Positions 18,035 to 26,128 are shown, counted from the stretch's first letter. The stretch is 64,000 bases of DNA from an uncultured Desulfobacter sp. (GCF_963666145.1 NZ_OY762614.1:3648501-3712500), one strand, 5' to 3'. Notes: generated from the letters alone by a model not told the origin. Program-made: numbers and translations.

Positions 18035-18778
18035 TTATTTGATAATATCAGTTTTTTCAAGTTCGGTACACAGCCGGTTGAACCATTTCCCACTGGGGAA
18101 AAATTCAAGGTGCGCATAGGTTTGTGGTGCGAGAAGCACGGTAAAAAAACTTGTATGACTGGGCATGGCCACAAACAAGACGGCAATGAGCATATAGATG
18201 GCGACGGTTTCCTTGAGGTGTTTGATGCTGCCGAATTTAAATGCCGTACCTGCAGATTTTTTTGTTTTCAGCGTTAAAAAATTAAGGCCGCACAGTTCAT
18301 CCAGTAAGAGGTGAAGGATCGAACCTGCGAAAACAAACCCGCCGGCCATCCAGGAGACAAAATCATTGAAGTGGAACACGCGGTTCAGACCGATGGCCGC
18401 CATGCATCCAAAGGCTATTGCCGCCGGTATGGAGTGGATAATGCCCCGGTGAACGGTCAGCTTCGTAAACAAAGAAAAAATAAAAATTTTTATTAAAACG
18501 AAACTCGCCGCCCATATGATGAGAAGTTCCATCACTGTATTGTCCGCCCGCTGCTTGAACATGACTAAAAACGATATCAATGTCGCAATGAATGTGAACA
18601 GCAAACGAACTGTTAAAGAACTGTCCGAATCAATGTCCGGCAGCAGGCCGCCCACAACGCCCAAGGTAAAGTAAAGCAGAACTTCCTGGGGAGATGCAAT
18701 CCCTGCTGCAAACAGCATTGTTGCCGCAATGCTACTCCCGATACTTGCCACTGTGAGATGTGTTTTAAAATCCGCCAC
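18035..18778 (-). CDS. DUF457/YdjM-family membrane-bound metal-dependent hydrolase
   Basis: A 247-residue inner-membrane protein starting from GTG 18778. The family signature is present: MADFKTHLTVASIGSS at the N-terminus, VVGGLLPDIDSD with the Asp pair, HRGIIHSIPAA and HLLLDELCG. Five to six hydrophobic segments are visible. YdjM/YfhO-type proteins are annotated as membrane-bound metal-dependent hydrolases, with some members LexA-regulated; the substrate is unknown. It is alone, with a roughly 120-base gap to the HDOD gene and about 400 bases of non-coding DNA upstream. Confidence 0.82.
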   Translation of the reverse strand: MADFKTHLTVASIGSSIAATMLFAAGIASPQEVLLYFTLGVVGGLLPDIDSDSSLTVRLLFTFIATLISFLVMFKQRADNTVMELLIIWAASFVLIKIFIFSLFTKLTVHRGIIHSIPAAIAFGCMAAIGLNRVFHFNDFVSWMAGGFVFAGSILHLLLDELCGLNFLTLKTKKSAGTAFKFGSIKHLKETVAIYMLIAVLFVAMPSHTSFFTVLLAPQTYAHLEFFPSGKWFNRLCTELEKTDIIK

Positions 18779-19066
18779 GGTTTAAATTGAATCATTATCC
18801 TTGAAATACGGGTTTTGATGTCACCAAAAAGTAATGTTTTGAACGCTTAAACACACGTGTATTACTTTCAATTATTATTTTGGCCGAACCCTGTTACAGT
18901 ATTAGGCTGACCCGAAGTTGTTATAACATATAGAATTCGAATTTGTAACTCAACATACGGCGATTTATGGCGCTAATGAGAAAAAAATTACAAAATAAAA
19001 TTTGTTGTGGCAGATCGACTAATTAAATGCTTAATTCAGATGAGGGGCAGACGCTGTGTCATTGTC
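18779..19066. other. Non-coding divergent intergenic region
   Basis: This stretch is AT-rich between the DUF457 gene and the promoter of the alpha/beta hydrolase. It contains no supported gene, RNA or repeat. Confidence 0.5.
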
Positions 19067-19096
19067 TTGACAGACTGCCCATTCATTTAATAGCAT
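19067..19096 (+). promoter_or_regulatory. Candidate promoter of the alpha/beta hydrolase gene
   Basis: A perfect -35 hexamer TTGACA (19067-19072) is followed 18 bases later by TAGCAT (19091-19096), a moderate -10. It lies about 85 bases before the ATG at 19182. Confidence 0.45.
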
Positions 19097-19181
19097 AGGA
19101 CATTCCAGGTTCTAATGGCTCAGGGATAAAAGCTGTCAGGTGATTCGCAGTGCGTTTAGCCACTGCTAAAAGGAGAAAACT

Positions 19182-19934
19182 ATGGATAATATACTTGATC
19201 ATACGTTAATTGAGCAGCGTTATTTTTTCCCACGTAAAGGCTTTTTTGACAACCCGTTCTGGGTGGATGTTGATGGTGCCAGATTAGCATGCAGCTACCA
19301 CGAACTTAATCCGGATGCGAAAACACTAGTACATTTTCACGGCAATGGCGAGATTGTTGATGATTGGCAGGGTGATTTTGTGGCCTTGATTCATCAGATG
19401 GGCTGTAATTGTTTTCTGGCAGAACTACGCGGATATGGGCAATCCAGCGGCCGGGCGCAATTGGGTAAAATGATCAGCGATGTCCGGCCAACCATCGAAT
19501 CATTAAAACGTCACCCCCGGGATTTGATTTTTTTCGGCCGCAGTGTGGGGTCCATATTTGCACTGGAGGCTGCCGCCTGTTTTCCCGATGCTGCCGGATT
19601 GGTTCTTGAAAGTGCGGTGGCCGATGTGCTTGAACGGTTGCTGCTGCGCGTTCACCCCGAAGAGATGAATGTTGATCTGTCTGCGCTGCAGACTGCAGTG
19701 GATCAGCAGTTGAATCATCAGCAGAAAATCGCCTCATTTAAAGGCGATGTGCTGGTGATGCACACCGTTCATGACGGCTTGATTGATGTGAGCCACGGTC
19801 AGCGGCTCTATGACTGGGCAACGGCGGGAAAAAATATTCGGCTGTTTGAGCGGGGCGATCACAACAGCATTATGATGCGCAATGCCAGGGAATATTTTTC
19901 GTGCCTCGACGCGTTTATTCGCAGTTTAAACTGA
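19182..19934 (+). CDS. Alpha/beta hydrolase of the BEM46/YfhR type
   Basis: A 250-residue soluble serine hydrolase. The oxyanion strand LVHFHGNGEIVDDW is near residues 49-62. The nucleophile is Ser121 in FGRSVGS. The acid is probably the Asp in HTVHDGLID, and the catalytic His is in RGDHNSIM near the C-terminus. A strong ribosome site AAGGAG precedes the ATG. It is a single plus-strand gene flanked by minus-strand genes and its substrate is unknown. Confidence 0.87.
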   Translation: MDNILDHTLIEQRYFFPRKGFFDNPFWVDVDGARLACSYHELNPDAKTLVHFHGNGEIVDDWQGDFVALIHQMGCNCFLAELRGYGQSSGRAQLGKMISDVRPTIESLKRHPRDLIFFGRSVGSIFALEAAACFPDAAGLVLESAVADVLERLLLRVHPEEMNVDLSALQTAVDQQLNHQQKIASFKGDVLVMHTVHDGLIDVSHGQRLYDWATAGKNIRLFERGDHNSIMMRNAREYFSCLDAFIRSLN

Positions 19935-19952
19935 TTGTGATGGGTAGGTCTG

Positions 19953-21191
19953 CTATCCGATTATGCCCACAGCCATATAAAGATCAAGGCCGCCATGAAA
20001 AATGGGCATGGTTGACAGTCCCAGGTTCAGCGCCTGGAACTCGTGTTGGCCCGGGCAGATAATTGCGGCACGAAAACCTTTGAAGTCAGCAGACAGCTTG
20101 TGTCCGATCTCTTTATAAAAAGCTGTGATGTCCTGGGTTTTATCCAGGCGGATACCGTAGGGCGGATTCAAAACCACCACGCCCTGATGGTCTGGAATGG
20201 CTGGGGGCGTCATGTTAAAGAAATCGTCGCACATAGGACAGATGCGATGGAAGGCCGGGTGTCGGGTACAGGTCTGTTTCAGGTGATCAATGGCGGTGCC
20301 GTCCAGATCCCGGGCTAAAATAGGGGGGAGGCTGCGGGCATCCATGAAACTGACAGCGGCCGACATCAGCTTGTCATGGGCATGGACCATACTTTTTTTT
20401 TCAAATCCCGGCCAGGCTTCAAAGGCAAAGGTTCTGAATATCCCTGGGGGGAGTCCACACTGCATCATGGCTCCCTCCAGGCTGAAGGTACCCGAGCCGC
20501 ACATGGGGTCCACAAGCGTGTCGTTTGCCGACAGACCCAGCCGGGTAAGTATGGCAAAGGCCAGGGTTTCGCGCAAAGGGGCTTTCACCACTTTCTCTTT
20601 GATGCCCCGTTTGTATAGCGGCGTTCCTGACATATCCAGGGAGAGTTCAAATCTGTCATTGTCGGCGCGGACCATCAAGGTCTGGCTTATGCTTGCAGGC
20701 TTTTCGGGGATGTCGGTATGGGGAAACGCTTCCTTTGAAAACAATCGGTCATGCAGGATGGGCCTGATTCGATCGGCAATGGCTGCCGAGTGATACAGTC
20801 GCGATTTGTGGGTCGTGACCTTCATGTCGGGCAGGACCTGGCGGGGCAGGTACAGTTCCCAGTCAACTGCTTTAATCCGATCTTCAAGCTGCCTGAAATT
20901 CTCTGCTTTAAATGACACAAGCCGCATGAGAATCCGGGTGGCCGATCCCATCAGGATATTGGCCAGGCAGGCGGTTTTCAGGCGAGTTTGAAACTCAATT
21001 CCCCCGGGGCACGCTTTAATATCACTGATCCTGTAATGATCTGAGAATATTTCCCCCGCCCTTTGGGAGACCAGGGATATTTCTTGTTCACAGACGCCGC
21101 CAAGACCCGGCGGGCATACAGCAAAAAAAACGTGGGGTCTTGCGGAGATACGACGTTTTATCCGTTTTTCAAATGCTAAAGAATGTTGCAC
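19953..21191 (-). CDS. rlmL: Stand-alone RlmL-type 23S rRNA (guanine-N2) methyltransferase with THUMP domain
   Basis: It matches the N-terminal (RlmL, m2G2445) half of RlmKL. The start of the family domain is FAVCPPGLGGVCEQEI, followed by a THUMP region and then the methyltransferase with LVDPMCGSGTFSLEGAMM (motif I) and VVLNPPYGIRL (motif IV). I place the start at GTG 21191, eight bases beyond the fmdB stop. The ATG at 21386 would make 65 alanine/proline-rich residues overlapping fmdB in another frame, which looks like an artefact. The partner RlmK is encoded at 12454-13416. Confidence 0.83.
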   Translation of the reverse strand: MQHSLAFEKRIKRRISARPHVFFAVCPPGLGGVCEQEISLVSQRAGEIFSDHYRISDIKACPGGIEFQTRLKTACLANILMGSATRILMRLVSFKAENFRQLEDRIKAVDWELYLPRQVLPDMKVTTHKSRLYHSAAIADRIRPILHDRLFSKEAFPHTDIPEKPASISQTLMVRADNDRFELSLDMSGTPLYKRGIKEKVVKAPLRETLAFAILTRLGLSANDTLVDPMCGSGTFSLEGAMMQCGLPPGIFRTFAFEAWPGFEKKSMVHAHDKLMSAAVSFMDARSLPPILARDLDGTAIDHLKQTCTRHPAFHRICPMCDDFFNMTPPAIPDHQGVVVLNPPYGIRLDKTQDITAFYKEIGHKLSADFKGFRAAIICPGQHEFQALNLGLSTMPIFHGGLDLYMAVGIIG

Positions 21192-21198
21192 AGACGTA

Positions 21199-21453
21199 TT
21201 AAAAGGCCCTTCCGCAGCAGGAGCCGGGGCCAGCGCATCCGCTCTTTTCTCCGGGCCTGGAGCCGCAGCAGGCGGTGTCGTTGGGGCCGGGCATGGCGCC
21301 GCCGGATTTGCCGGAAAGGCTTGAGGGGGCGGCCATGAGTTTTTCAAGACGGGTCGAACCGCATTCAGGACAGACCGCCTGGTCATCCCGGCTGGTCATG
21401 AGCAGTTCAACAATCCGGTTACATTCCGGACAGTGAAAGTCATATAAAGGCAT
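21199..21453 (-). CDS. FmdB-family zinc ribbon protein
   Basis: An 84-residue protein opening MPLYDFHCPECN, the FmdB/putative regulatory zinc-ribbon hallmark, with the second CxxC in AVCPECGSTRLEKLM. The C-terminal tail is Cys/Gly/Ser-rich (CCGSRPGEKSGCAGPGSCCG) and may bind metal. The start at 21453 is set by AGGAGG seven bases upstream; an in-frame ATG 29 codons further up lies in an inverted repeat and is unlikely. Family members accompany metal-enzyme and methyltransferase genes; the exact role is not known. Confidence 0.88.
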   Translation of the reverse strand: MPLYDFHCPECNRIVELLMTSRDDQAVCPECGSTRLEKLMAAPSSLSGKSGGAMPGPNDTACCGSRPGEKSGCAGPGSCCGRAF

Positions 21454-21496
21454 AACGCCTCCTTTTTTTGTTCGCTGTTGTCTGGATGGAAATCCC

Positions 21497-21540
21497 GTGT
21501 TTGGACAACGCAATGTCTTTTTATTGCGCCGTCCAAACAC
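21497..21540. repeat. Inverted repeat upstream of fmdB
   Basis: An 18-base arm beginning GTGTTTGGAC and ending CGCAAT pairs with ATTGCG...GTCCAAACAC across an 8-base loop GTCTTTTT, with two mismatches. The GTGTTTGG/CCAAACAC-type ends recall the larger palindrome at 30528-30653. It may be a 5' hairpin of the fmdB transcript or a small mobile-like repeat. Confidence 0.5.
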
Positions 21541-21544
21541 TCAA

Positions 21545-21633
21545 TAGCGTACACCCTGTACTGGTGACACCTTCTTAAATGAGACGGGGGTAAGATAGGG
21601 GTAAAAAGATGCCACCAGGACAGGGTGTAGCTA
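21545..21633. repeat. Long imperfect inverted repeat
   Basis: The outer arms TAGCGTACACCCTGT... and ...ACAGGGTGTAGCTA, continued inward by CTGGTG/CACCAG, pair over about 28 bases with a few mismatches, around a loop of about 35 bases. It lies between fmdB and the NifX-like gene and could terminate the latter on the minus strand, although no U-tract follows. It directly abuts the hairpin at 21497-21540. Confidence 0.5.
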
Positions 21634-21646
21634 TATTATTTAAATT

Positions 21647-22006
21647 TTACCAGTGCCCTTCGGCATTGGCATCCTCGGCAAATGTAAATTTACCGGCCTT
21701 ATAATCTTCAACCGTACTCCTGATGGTGCCGGTGGCATCGTTTGCCACTTTGACGCCTGCACTGTCAAGGGTCTTGAATGCATTGGGACCGCAAAATCCG
21801 GTGATCAATACCTCGGCACCTTTGTCACAGATTGATGACGCTGCTGTGATACCGGCACCCTTAAAGGCATTTTTATTGTCAGAGTTGTCAATGACCTCAA
21901 AATCCAGGGTCTCGGTATCCACCACGATGATGTAGGCCGCTCGGCCGAATCTGGGGTCCACCTGGGCATCAAGGTCTGTGCCTGTAGATGTGATTGCTAT
22001 TTTCAT
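21647..22006 (-). CDS. NifX/MTH1175-like dinitrogenase iron-molybdenum cofactor family protein
   Basis: A 119-residue soluble protein with the family pattern MKIAITSTGTDLDAQVDPRFGRAAY, FKGAGITAASSICDKGAEVLITGFCGPNAF and AGVKVAND. This RNaseH-like fold binds FeMo-type or Mo-Cu-S clusters in NifX, NafY and the orange protein (ORP) of sulfate reducers. It starts behind AGGA spaced six bases from ATG. It lies downstream of a second MTH1175-like gene and two ferredoxin-MinD ATPases, the typical ORP-complex context. Confidence 0.85.
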   Translation of the reverse strand: MKIAITSTGTDLDAQVDPRFGRAAYIIVVDTETLDFEVIDNSDNKNAFKGAGITAASSICDKGAEVLITGFCGPNAFKTLDSAGVKVANDATGTIRSTVEDYKAGKFTFAEDANAEGHW

Positions 22007-22090
22007 TTTTTATCCTGTTTTATCCTGATTTTATTCTGGCGTTAAAAATTGTTAAAAGGTGTTCGTCCAGAAATAAATTGGGGATGGGTA

Positions 22091-22477
22091 CTAATGCGCG
22101 CCACCGCCGCCACCGCAGACCTGATCATTTCTGATCTGTTCAAGTTTGCCAGCAATCAGGTCCATGACCACAGGCTCAATTTCCGCACGCTGGTCATCAT
22201 GATACACATCAATGCCCACCTGGCGAAAGCCCATGAGCGGGCGCATACCGATGCCGCCGACGATCAAGGCGTTTACCCGGTGTTCGGCCAGAAGATTTAC
22301 AGGTACCATGCAGCCGCCCTGGGCATGTTCCTGGTTGGCAATGGTGGATACCGTTTCAATCTTTCCGTCTTTGACATCCACAAAGGTGAATACGTCACAA
22401 TGTCCGAAATGGCCTGCACGGGTACCGGAAAGTCCGCCTTCACCGTTGGAGGGGATTGCAATTCTACCGTTTTCCAT
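22091..22477 (-). CDS. MTH1175-like metallocluster-binding protein with Gly-rich Cys tail
   Basis: A 128-residue protein of the same fold as its downstream neighbour: RIAIPSNGEGGLSGTRAGHFGHCDVFTFVDV, then GCMVPVNLLAEHRVNALIVGGIGMRPL. The C-terminus ends CGGGGGAH, a possible metal-binding tail. A Shine-Dalgarno AAAGGAG lies somewhat far (about 13 bases) from the ATG. It follows the ferredoxin-MinD ATPase genes. Role inferred: a scaffold or acceptor for a metal-sulfur cluster. Confidence 0.82.
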   Translation of the reverse strand: MENGRIAIPSNGEGGLSGTRAGHFGHCDVFTFVDVKDGKIETVSTIANQEHAQGGCMVPVNLLAEHRVNALIVGGIGMRPLMGFRQVGIDVYHDDQRAEIEPVVMDLIAGKLEQIRNDQVCGGGGGAH

Positions 22478-22530
22478 AATTTTTTCTTTACTCCTTTACG
22501 TGTGTATATTGAACCTAAAAATAGTGTTGG

Positions 22531-23430
22531 TTAACAAAGTCGATCCATTTTCATGGACGGATGCCCCATAATCCGCTCCCAGATCTGTTTAATTTCTGTC
22601 GCAGCCGGGCTGTCCCCATGGGTTTCCATGATGGATTTGCCCTGGACCATGGCTTGGGTAAATGCCGGGTCAAAGGGGATTTTTCCAACAAATTCGATGT
22701 TTCTTTTTTCGGCAATGGCTTCAATGGCCTTGGCCTGATCCGGATTTAAATCATATTTATTGATGCAGATCATGGCCGGTAATCTAAAATGGGCAGCCAA
22801 CTGGGCCACACGTTCCATATCATGGATGCCCGACACAGTGGGCTCCGTTACGATAAGGACGGCGCTGGCCTGTCCCATGGAGGCAATCACCGGACATCCG
22901 ATGCCCGGAGGGCCGTCTGTGAGCAACAGGTCAATGCGGTCCGCAAGTACCCGTTTTCTGGCTTCTTCTCTGACCAACGCAACCAACCGGCCTGAGTTCT
23001 CTTCGGCAATGCCTAACCGGGCATGGATCATGTCTCCGAACCGGGTTTTGGACGCGAACCACTGGCCGCAGATTTTTTTTTCAAATTTAATGGCGGATTC
23101 CGGGCACAGATCCGCACAGACCCCGCAGCCTTCACAGTCAAGGCTGTCAATATGAAATATGCCTGTGCCTTTAACCGGTTTGACCGCGTCAAACCTGCAA
23201 AGGGTCATGCACTGCCCGCAGCCGGTGCACTCCTCAGGGATAATCTCTGCTTCATAACCGCCTGCAAAATCATGGATTTCAAGAACATCCGGATCCATGA
23301 TCAGGTGCAGGTCTGCTGCATCCACATCCGCGTCGCACAGCATCATATTTTCTGCAAGGCTTGCAAAGGCCGATGTTAAACTGGTTTTTCCGGTTCCGCC
23401 TTTGCCGCTTAGGATAACAAGTTCTTTCAT
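22531..23430 (-). CDS. MinD-family P-loop ATPase with inserted 2[4Fe-4S] ferredoxin domain (second copy)
   Basis: A 299-residue cytoplasmic ATPase of the type called Orp3/Orp4 in Desulfovibrio. The deviant Walker A is SGKGGTGKTS at residues 8-17. A ferredoxin insert at about 64-115 carries two CxxCxxCxxxC clusters (CTGCGQCMTLC and CEGCGVCADLC). The MinD motif LLTDGPPGIGCPV follows. Its ATG overlaps the stop of the paralogous upstream gene (TGATG), so translation is coupled. Probable role: ATP-dependent metal-sulfur cluster insertion or redox coupling for the NifX-like proteins. Confidence 0.9.
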   Translation of the reverse strand: MKELVILSGKGGTGKTSLTSAFASLAENMMLCDADVDAADLHLIMDPDVLEIHDFAGGYEAEIIPEECTGCGQCMTLCRFDAVKPVKGTGIFHIDSLDCEGCGVCADLCPESAIKFEKKICGQWFASKTRFGDMIHARLGIAEENSGRLVALVREEARKRVLADRIDLLLTDGPPGIGCPVIASMGQASAVLIVTEPTVSGIHDMERVAQLAAHFRLPAMICINKYDLNPDQAKAIEAIAEKRNIEFVGKIPFDPAFTQAMVQGKSIMETHGDSPAATEIKQIWERIMGHPSMKMDRLC

Positions 23431-24290
23431 CAGGCAGCTCCCTTTCGGTTCACGATCTCTTCAATGGATGTGTACAGTTTTTTAAACAGCGCTTTGTATT
23501 CAGGCAGAGCCTGGACAAGCAGTTCGCCCTTTGAATAGGCCGAGGCAATGCGCTTGTCAAAGGGGAGTTCAAGTAAAACCGGTATGTTTTCTTTTTGGGC
23601 ATAATCCTTAACGCAATCATTGCCGAGACCTGCCCGGTTTATCACAAGACCGCAGGGAATACCCAGTAGCTTGACCGCTTCTACGGCCAGGGTCAGGTCA
23701 TGCAGTCCAAATGGGGTGGGCTCGGTGACCAGAAGCACAAAATCCGTATCCTTCATGGCTGCGATCACGGGACAGGAGGTACCCGGCGGGGCATCAATAA
23801 TGGTCAGCTCTTTTTGGCCTTCCAGCTTGCGAACCTGTCTGATGACCAATGGTGCCATAACCTGGCCGATATCCAGAAGCCCCCGGCCGAATGCCGGCGT
23901 GTTGGGCAGATTCACTGTGCCCGTTTCCACCGTGCCGATGAATCTGTCTGTTTCGGTGATGGCCTTTTCCGGACAGACAACCGTGCATCCGCCGCAGGAG
24001 TGGCACAGTTCCGGAAATGTCACCACTGTTTTTCCGGCTACGGCAATGGCACCGTACCGGCAGATCTCCATGCATTTTTTGCAATAGGTGCAACGGTTCT
24101 GGTCGACCTGGGGTACCGGAGCGTTGACCTTTTCTTCTCCAGTGATGTTTGGATTTAGAAAAAGATGGGCATTGGGCTCTTCCACGTCGCAGTCTAAAAG
24201 CATAAGGTCTGCATCAAGGCTTGCGTAAAGGTTGGTGGCCACAGTGGTTTTACCTGTGCCACCTTTTCCGCTTGCTATGCTGATGATCAT
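23430..24290 (-). CDS. MinD-family P-loop ATPase with inserted 2[4Fe-4S] ferredoxin domain (first copy)
   Basis: This is a paralogue of the next gene, with 286 residues from ATG 24290, where AAGGAG lies nine bases upstream and the conserved start MIISIASGKGGTGKTT begins. The longer reading from 24392 adds 34 residues that do not fit the family. The ferredoxin insert holds CTYCKKCMEIC and CHSCGGCTVVC, and the switch motif is IIDAPPGTSCPV. Tandem ATPases of this kind are characteristic of the ORP operon of sulfate reducers. Confidence 0.9.
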   Translation of the reverse strand: MIISIASGKGGTGKTTVATNLYASLDADLMLLDCDVEEPNAHLFLNPNITGEEKVNAPVPQVDQNRCTYCKKCMEICRYGAIAVAGKTVVTFPELCHSCGGCTVVCPEKAITETDRFIGTVETGTVNLPNTPAFGRGLLDIGQVMAPLVIRQVRKLEGQKELTIIDAPPGTSCPVIAAMKDTDFVLLVTEPTPFGLHDLTLAVEAVKLLGIPCGLVINRAGLGNDCVKDYAQKENIPVLLELPFDKRIASAYSKGELLVQALPEYKALFKKLYTSIEEIVNRKGAA

Positions 24291-24324
24291 ATCATTTTTC
24301 TCCTTGCCGTCAGGGCATGTCTCC

Positions 24325-24708
24325 CTATCCCAGGAACCTGATTTTTTGTAATTGATTTTCCAGGTCTTTGGCGTCGTCTTGTCCTGGTTCAACGGGCAGC
24401 TGCATCAGTACACCGTATCCTTCATAGAAATCATGGAACTTTTTTTTATCCATGGTGCCGGTGATTGCGCAATTGGTCATGGGGCTTTGGGCGGTGACGG
24501 CTTCCACCAGGGCTTTGGCATTCATGTCCGTCAGTTCTTCTTCCATGATTACCAGATCAATCCACTGCCCTTTGGGGGTATTGGTCATCAGAGATAAGAG
24601 TTCGTTGCCGGTTGCACACCATTTTATTTCAATGTTGTGTTGGCCCAACATCTGTTCAAGTCCTTTAAATTGAGCCTCTTCCCTGCTTACAAATACCGCC
24701 TGTTTCAT
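24325..24708 (-). CDS. Pseudo-receiver-like protein at the head of the ORP-like cluster
   Basis: A 127-residue protein from ATG 24708, chosen because GGAGA lies eight bases upstream; a longer reading from 24942 is not supported. The pattern KQAVFVSREEAQFKGLEQML...DLVIMEEELTDMNAKALVEAV follows the alpha/beta rhythm of a response-regulator receiver domain. The phosphoacceptor Asp and the acidic pair after beta-1 are not evident, so it is likely a non-phosphorylatable receiver. It is upstream of the ATPase genes on the same strand, 34 bases away. Function not known. Confidence 0.6.
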   Translation of the reverse strand: MKQAVFVSREEAQFKGLEQMLGQHNIEIKWCATGNELLSLMTNTPKGQWIDLVIMEEELTDMNAKALVEAVTAQSPMTNCAITGTMDKKKFHDFYEGYGVLMQLPVEPGQDDAKDLENQLQKIRFLG

Positions 24709-24978
24709 TTTATATGTCTCCAATCTCATTAAATACAAATGGCCGAGATTCCCGGTTTCGAAAATCTTCGGCTTCAAACTTAGCAAAGCGCGTGCCATTG
24801 CATAGCTGATAATGAACTGATATGCAATGGTGTGAAAAATAAGGCGTATTACATTTTTGGCAAGGGGTAGGTGAAAAAAGAGAATCAAGCGACGGGCGCA
24901 AAATTGCAACCCTGTGCCATGCATGCGACAATATGGGCGCAAAAATGAGATCTTTGACGGGTGTTACAACTGATTCGT

Positions 24979-25072
24979 AACCACGGAAGACACGGAATGC
25001 ACTGAACGTCAGCCAGCCAACGTCGATGCATGTGCCTCACAATACGGCATAATACCGTGTTTCCCGTGGTTT
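24979..25072. repeat. ACCACGGA...ACACGG inverted repeat
   Basis: The left arm AACCACGGAAGACACGG (24979-24995) pairs with the right arm 25054-25072, whose complement reads AACCACGGGAAACACGG, so two mismatches in 17 bases. The loop is about 58 bases. It has the ACCACGGA(A/G)GACACGG word found as a dispersed intergenic repeat in many bacterial genomes, and a sister form lies at 44843-44942. It sits in the gap between the pseudo-receiver gene and the end of the DAHP synthase gene. Confidence 0.5.
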
Positions 25073-25081
25073 ATCCGGTGA

Positions 25082-26128
25082 TTAAGGCAACTTGTCGAAT
25101 GCGTCGTGGATAAGCTGTTCCGTTGTTTCCCAAGAGATGCATTCATCTGTGATGGAGACCCCGTACTTAAGGTCGCCGGCATCTCCGTTGCACTTGCATT
25201 TTTGATTGCCTTCAAACAGATTACTTTCCAGCATCAGGCCCACAATTCTGTCATTGCCATCAAGCCTCTGATCCACGGCGCTTTTAAATACGAAGGACTG
25301 GCCTGTGTATTTCTGGCCGGAGTTGTCATGGGAGCAGTCAATGATCACGGCATCCAAAAGGCCCTTTTCCCTGAGCCGGGCCTGGGCTTTTCCCACGGAT
25401 ACTGGATCGTAATTGGGGGAAGCGCCGCCGCGCAGGACTATATGGCAGAACTGGTTGCCCCGGGTGTTGACAACGGCTGTTTTGCCGGCCGGATCAATGC
25501 CCAGAAAATGCTGGGGTGCCTTTGCGGCCATGGTGGCATTGACAGCGGATGTCAGGCTGCCGTCCGTACCGTTTTTGAATCCCACGGGCATGGAGAGTCC
25601 CGAGGCCATCTCCCGGTGGGTCTGGGACTCTGTGGTGCGTGCGCCAATGGCCACCCAGCTTAATAGGCCGGCAATGTACTGGGGTGTGATGGGATCTAAA
25701 ATCTCCGTGGCCGCAGGAAGTCCTAATCCATTGATGTCGATCAACAGGGATCTGGCCCTGCGAAGCCCTTCATCCATATTATAGGTGGAATCCAGGAACG
25801 GGTCATTGATCAGGCCTTTCCATCCCACCGTGGTTCGGGGTTTTTCAAAATAGACCCGCATAATCAGATTGATTTTGTCTTTGACGTCTTCGCGCAGGGC
25901 CGTCATTTTTTGGGCATACTCCATGGCGGCATCCATGTCATGGATGGAGCAGGGGCCTGCAATGATCATCAACCGTTTATCCGTACCGGTCAAAATGTCC
26001 TGTACTTCCTTGCGACCGGCAAGGACATTGTCCGCCGTTTCGTTGGATACAGGCAATTTCGCTCGTATGGCTTCCGGGGAGGTAAGGGTGAAAAATGATT
26101 CTACATTTACATCGTTAATCAGTTTCAT
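25082..26128 (-). CDS. aroF: 3-deoxy-7-phosphoheptulonate synthase, class I (AroF/G/H type)
   Basis: The first enzyme of the shikimate pathway, condensing phosphoenolpyruvate and erythrose-4-phosphate. Length 348 aa matches the E. coli isozymes. Motifs are LMIIAGPCSIHD, RVYFEKPRTTVGWKGLINDP, ARTTESQTHREMASGLSMPVGFKNGTDG and IIDCSHDNSGQ. The N-terminal extension with feedback-site residues is present, so allosteric control is expected. The isozyme letter is chosen by its upstream leader peptide, which is rich in Tyr and Phe, and not by a sequence test. Upstream lies a full attenuator (26171-26357). Confidence 0.93.
   Translation of the reverse strand: MKLINDVNVESFFTLTSPEAIRAKLPVSNETADNVLAGRKEVQDILTGTDKRLMIIAGPCSIHDMDAAMEYAQKMTALREDVKDKINLIMRVYFEKPRTTVGWKGLINDPFLDSTYNMDEGLRRARSLLIDINGLGLPAATEILDPITPQYIAGLLSWVAIGARTTESQTHREMASGLSMPVGFKNGTDGSLTSAVNATMAAKAPQHFLGIDPAGKTAVVNTRGNQFCHIVLRGGASPNYDPVSVGKAQARLREKGLLDAVIIDCSHDNSGQKYTGQSFVFKSAVDQRLDGNDRIVGLMLESNLFEGNQKCKCNGDAGDLKYGVSITDECISWETTEQLIHDAFDKLP

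Noticed and set aside
21192..21386. An upstream in-frame ATG that would extend the RlmL-type protein by 65 residues
   Set aside because: The extra stretch is Ala/Pro-rich, overlaps the fmdB gene in another frame and does not fit the family start.
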